Assembly: GCF_000252995.1 (NCBI RefSeq) | Contig: NC_015761.1 | Location: forward strand, 992,001-1,056,000 | Direction: 5' to 3' | Source: Salmonella bongori NCTC 12419 | GTDB lineage: Bacteria; Pseudomonadota; Gammaproteobacteria; Enterobacterales; Enterobacteriaceae | Length of the DNA: 64,000 nt | In this document: positions 60,859 through 64,000 of the stretch, piece by piece | Layout of the letters: every line of letters begins with the position of its first letter | Numbering within the stretch: the first letter of the stretch is position 1 | Made by a program: the position numbers and the translations under genes | Notes under the pieces: model-generated | Seen by the model: the letters and a program-made list of their open reading frames with translations, nothing else | Told to the model about the DNA's origin: nothing | The model's database searches: none

Positions 60859-62421
60859 TTATTTCAGCAGCTTATCCAGTTGATTGATGTCGTCGTTATT
60901 ATGCAAATGCGATACCGTCCAGCCATGTTGATCGTACTCAGAGAGACAGCGGTCAACCATCGCCATCATCTTATCCATATTGCCGGAGCTCTGGGCCTGA
61001 CGCAGACACTGCAAGCGAATTTCATCCTGGCTGCCTGAGTAATTAATCTCGTAGAGCTCATGACGTCCGCCAAATTCACTGCCGATGGCATCCCACATCA
61101 ATTTAAGGATTTTGATACGCTCGACATGATCCATTCCGTTAGAGCCGCGTACGTATTTTGCCAGGTACTGGTCGATGTGCGGATTATTCAGATCGCGGGC
61201 GCTGGAAGGCAGGTAAATGAGGCCGCTGGTGACATTACGTTCAATAATATTTTTAATTTTCGCGTAGGCCATCGGCGCCATTACACGATAGGTTTGCAGC
61301 GCGGCATGGTCCGGTAGCCAGGCGCCGTTCACCCATGGCGTCGCTTCAGAACACATAGAATCACTTAATGCCCAGAACATATTGCGCCAGGCCACCACTT
61401 CGCCGAGATCGGCCTGCACGCCCCGGAATTCCACGGTACCGGTACATTCGAGCGATTTTTTCAGCAGCGCGGTAATGAAATCAAGCTTAACCGCCAGACG
61501 AACACAGGCCTGCAGGGGATACATACGGGCAAATCCTCCCTCCATTGTCCAGCGGCGGCAACGATCAAAGTCGCGGTAAATTAACACGTTTTCCCACGGA
61601 ATCAGCACATTATCCATGACCAGAATGGCGTCATTTTCATCAAAACGGCTGGAGAGCGGATAATCAAACGGCGAGCCCGTCGCGCCCGCGACCATTTCAT
61701 AAGAGGCGCGCGAAATGAGTTTAACGCCTTCAGCATCCATTGGCGCGACAAACATCAGCGCAAAATCGGGATTTTCGCCCATCACCTGGGCTGAGCCGAA
61801 ACCAATCATGTTGTAGTGAGTCAGTGCTGAGTTAGTGGCGACGACCTTCGCTCCGCTAACAATAATCCCGGCATCCGTTTCTTTTTCCAGCTTAATATAG
61901 ACATCTTTGACTTCATCAGCGGGTTTATGCCTGTCAATAGGGGGGTTGACGATAGCATGGTTAAAGTACAGGCCGGTCTCCTGAATTCGGGTGTACCAGT
62001 GGCGAGCGTTCTGTTCGAACTGGCCGTAGAAGGCGGGATTCGCACCCAGCGCACAACCAAAGGCTGCCTTATAATCCGGTGTTCGCCCCATCCAGCCGTA
62101 GCTCAGGCGCGACCATTCTGCGATAGCATCACGCTGTTGACGCAGATCGTCTGCGCTTTTTGCCACGCGGAAAAATTTGTGCGTATAGCCGCCGCTGCCG
62201 GTATCGGTATTCCAGCACAGGGTATCCTGCATCGCGGGTTTGTGTAATGCGTCATACAGTTGTGCGACAGACGCTGCAGCATTACGGAATGCCGGGTGCG
62301 TCGTGACATCCTTAACGCGTTCGCCGTAAATATAGATTTCTCGCCCATCCTGCAGGCTTTTTAAATACTCTTCGCCAGTTAACGGACGCTTGCTATCAGT
62401 ACGAAAATCTTCAGGTTTCAT
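60859..62421 (-). CDS. hpaB: 4-Hydroxyphenylacetate 3-monooxygenase oxygenase HpaB
   Basis: The 520-residue FADH2-dependent oxygenase hydroxylates 4-hydroxyphenylacetate to homoprotocatechuate, first step of the hpa pathway. Length and sequence (MKPEDFRTDSKRPLTGEEYL; YGRGERVKDV-type YIYGERVKDVTTHPAFRN; GATGSPFDYPLSSRFDEND) match HpaB. GAGGCCGCA-type leader precedes the ATG. Confidence 0.97.
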   Translation of the reverse strand: MKPEDFRTDSKRPLTGEEYLKSLQDGREIYIYGERVKDVTTHPAFRNAAASVAQLYDALHKPAMQDTLCWNTDTGSGGYTHKFFRVAKSADDLRQQRDAIAEWSRLSYGWMGRTPDYKAAFGCALGANPAFYGQFEQNARHWYTRIQETGLYFNHAIVNPPIDRHKPADEVKDVYIKLEKETDAGIIVSGAKVVATNSALTHYNMIGFGSAQVMGENPDFALMFVAPMDAEGVKLISRASYEMVAGATGSPFDYPLSSRFDENDAILVMDNVLIPWENVLIYRDFDRCRRWTMEGGFARMYPLQACVRLAVKLDFITALLKKSLECTGTVEFRGVQADLGEVVAWRNMFWALSDSMCSEATPWVNGAWLPDHAALQTYRVMAPMAYAKIKNIIERNVTSGLIYLPSSARDLNNPHIDQYLAKYVRGSNGMDHVERIKILKLMWDAIGSEFGGRHELYEINYSGSQDEIRLQCLRQAQSSGNMDKMMAMVDRCLSEYDQHGWTVSHLHNNDDINQLDKLLK

Positions 62422-62638
62422 TGCGGCCTCTTCATGGTAAGCGGATTTATTTTGTTAATGATTTGTTTGTTCTTTGTTGTTTAATTGAATAGTCAGAAGA
62501 GCAAACTGTGAAGAGACTTTCAGGACAACGGCGGGTACTTTTCAGATGACCGCTGAAGAGGACGCGTAAAATGCGATCGGCGTCAACATGATTATCGGGA
62601 GGGGATTCCCACGTCGCCGGCGTGGGAGTGTAATAACA

Positions 62639-63079
62639 CTATGCGTCGTCTTCGCCATCAGTGTGCTGGCCTCCAAGGGCAATAAGATCGTCCAACAGCA
62701 ACATCAATTGCTGCATTTTCCCAGGTGTAAAGTCCGCCTCAATTTTTCGATAAGCCTCTTCTACCTGCGTCCGGGCGTGGGCATACAACGTTTGCCCCTG
62801 AGGTGTCAGCATGACATAAAGTTTGCGTTGATCGTTCACCGGTTTTAATCGCAACACCAACCCGTCTCGTTCCATACGCGTCAATATTCCCGTCAGACTT
62901 GGCCGCAGGATACAGCTCCGAAAGGCCAGATCGTGAAAATCTATGGATGGACTTTCAGCCAGTATCCGCACAATGCGCCATTGCTGCTCGGTCAGATTGT
63001 GGCTTTTAACGATGGGGCGGAAGTAGGTCATTGCCGCTTCGCGCGCCTGAAGCAGTGCGATGGTTAATGAATCATGCAT
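62639..63079 (-). CDS. hpaR: MarR-family repressor HpaR
   Basis: A 146-residue MarR-type winged-helix protein (NLTEQQWRIVRILAES; DFHDLAFRSCILRPSLTGILTRMERDGLV) that represses the hpa degradation operon until its substrate is present. It is divergent from hpaG over about 270 AT-rich bp. Confidence 0.95.
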   Translation of the reverse strand: MHDSLTIALLQAREAAMTYFRPIVKSHNLTEQQWRIVRILAESPSIDFHDLAFRSCILRPSLTGILTRMERDGLVLRLKPVNDQRKLYVMLTPQGQTLYAHARTQVEEAYRKIEADFTPGKMQQLMLLLDDLIALGGQHTDGEDDA

Positions 63080-63353
63080 AAAGGGGTCTCTTTTGCAGAA
63101 TTATTAATACCTGAATGATCTTATCTGGTGGTGTTATGCATGTCACCAGTTTGACGAGGATAGTCTATCAGAAATAAGGGTCTTTTTTTAACTAGTTGAT
63201 AATAAATAAACTTATTAATATTTTGTAAAAATATTGTTAATTAGATCACAAATAATTTACTTCAGTTTGCTAAATGTACAGCGAAAGCATAAATCTAATT
63301 ATTAATATATTAATGAAATTACAGCCCGTTAAATCGGCCTGAGGAGTTTATGT
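63080..63353. promoter_or_regulatory. hpaR-hpaG divergent promoter region
   Basis: The AT-rich 274 bp hold no gene and should contain the promoters and HpaR operator(s). AGTTGATAATAAATAAACTTA (63194-63214) contains TAAGTTTATT-type inverse repeat elements that could be an operator. GAGGAG precedes the hpaG ATG. Confidence 0.55.
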
Positions 63354-64000
63354 ATGAAGGGGACTGTTTTCGCTGTTGCGTTAAATCATCGCAGCCAACT
63401 GGATGCCTGGCGAGAGGCTTTCTCTCAGCCTCCCTATAATGCGCCACCTAAAACCGCCGTTTGGTTTATCAAGCCGCGTAACACGGTGATTCACCATGGC
63501 GAACCGATTCCTTACCCGCAGGGGGAAAAGGTATTGAGCGGCGCGACCGTGGCGCTCATCGTGGGCAAAACCGCCAGCCAGGTACGCCCTGAATCCGCGG
63601 CGGATTATATCGCCGGGTATGCGCTGGCTAATGAAGTCAGCCTGCCGGAAGAGAGCTTTTACCGCCCGGCAATTAAAGCGAAGTGTCGCGATGGCTTTTG
63701 CCCGCTGGGTGAAATGGCGTCCCTGGCTGACGTGGATAATCTCACCATTATCACTGAAATTAACGGACGAGAAGCCGACCACTGGAATACTGCCGATTTG
63801 CAGCGTAGCGCCGCACAACTGCTAAGTGCGTTAAGTGAGTTCGCTACGCTTAACCCTGGCGATGCGATTTTACTGGGGACGCCGCAGAATCGCGTTGCGC
63901 TGCGGCCCGGCGATCGGGTGCGTATTCTGGCGAAAGGTTTACCCGCTCTGGAAAACCCGATCGTCGCAGAAGATGAATTTGTCCGCCATCACACGTTTAC
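63354..64000 (+). CDS. hpaG: HpaG, bifunctional isomerase/decarboxylase (partial)
   Basis: The gene runs off the window after 215 codons. MKGTVFAVALNHRSQLDAWR and PPKTAVWFIKPRNTVIHHGE match HpaG, the two-domain 4-hydroxyphenylacetate degradation enzyme that decarboxylates OPET and isomerises HHDD. The ATG 4 bases upstream (63350) would start another frame and is rejected. Confidence 0.94.
   Translation, partial: MKGTVFAVALNHRSQLDAWREAFSQPPYNAPPKTAVWFIKPRNTVIHHGEPIPYPQGEKVLSGATVALIVGKTASQVRPESAADYIAGYALANEVSLPEESFYRPAIKAKCRDGFCPLGEMASLADVDNLTIITEINGREADHWNTADLQRSAAQLLSALSEFATLNPGDAILLGTPQNRVALRPGDRVRILAKGLPALENPIVAEDEFVRHHTF

Overview
The window is a Salmonella chromosome segment. The left flank is the conserved enterobacterial order matP-ompA-sulA-sxy-yccS-yccF-helD-mgsA-yccT-yccU-hspQ-rlmI-acyP-tusE-yccA-serT. 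The right flank is the right part of Salmonella pathogenicity island 5 (SPI-5: sigE/pipC, sopB, pipD), then hprRS-hiuH and the 4-hydroxyphenylacetate genes hpaC, hpaB, hpaR and a partial hpaG. Effector and toxin content (SopA-like, NleG-like, ArtAB/PltAB-like) differs from what is usual for this site in common enterica serovars, so a less common lineage is possible; the sequence alone does not settle the subspecies. Layout: 1-15,000 core genome. 15,057-44,276 a lambdoid prophage integrated into the 3' half of serT, bounded by an identical 78-bp repeat. It keeps integrase, a short repressor, Cro, CII, O/P replication, a P22-like second immunity region (Mnt-like, Arc-like, Ant), an SOS-controlled dinI-like operon, antiterminator Q and a complete lysis cassette, but no terminase, head or tail genes are recognisable, so it is defective. 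Cargo genes sit in it: a HipA-like kinase/DUF3037 pair downstream of the repressor, a Doc toxin cassette, an AB5 ADP-ribosylating toxin between Q and lysis, an NleG-like ubiquitin ligase and a SopA-like HECT-type ligase. 44,277-52,600 is a second mosaic zone outside attR: a StbDE-like toxin-antitoxin pair, a broken second integrase, an identical second NleG gene inside a 1-kb direct repeat, tail-fibre debris, a WaaH-like glycosyltransferase, and a 935-residue protein with eight 63-residue tandem repeats and a C-terminal SET domain. This zone lies where pipA and pipB are found in better known Salmonella. 52,600-60,200 is SPI-5 and its edge; 60,300-64,000 is hpa. Many short palindromic elements that look like ends of IS200/IS605 TnpB elements are scattered through the accessory part, one beside an intact tnpB. 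How it may work together: the repressor lacks a self-cleavage domain, so prophage induction probably depends on LexA-controlled and P22-type antirepressors; Q then would drive late transcription through the toxin and lysis genes, an arrangement like stx in Shiga-toxin phages. The effectors would be delivered by type III secretion encoded elsewhere. The SET-repeat protein is the most unusual item: its architecture suggests a host-chromatin-directed effector, which is inference.
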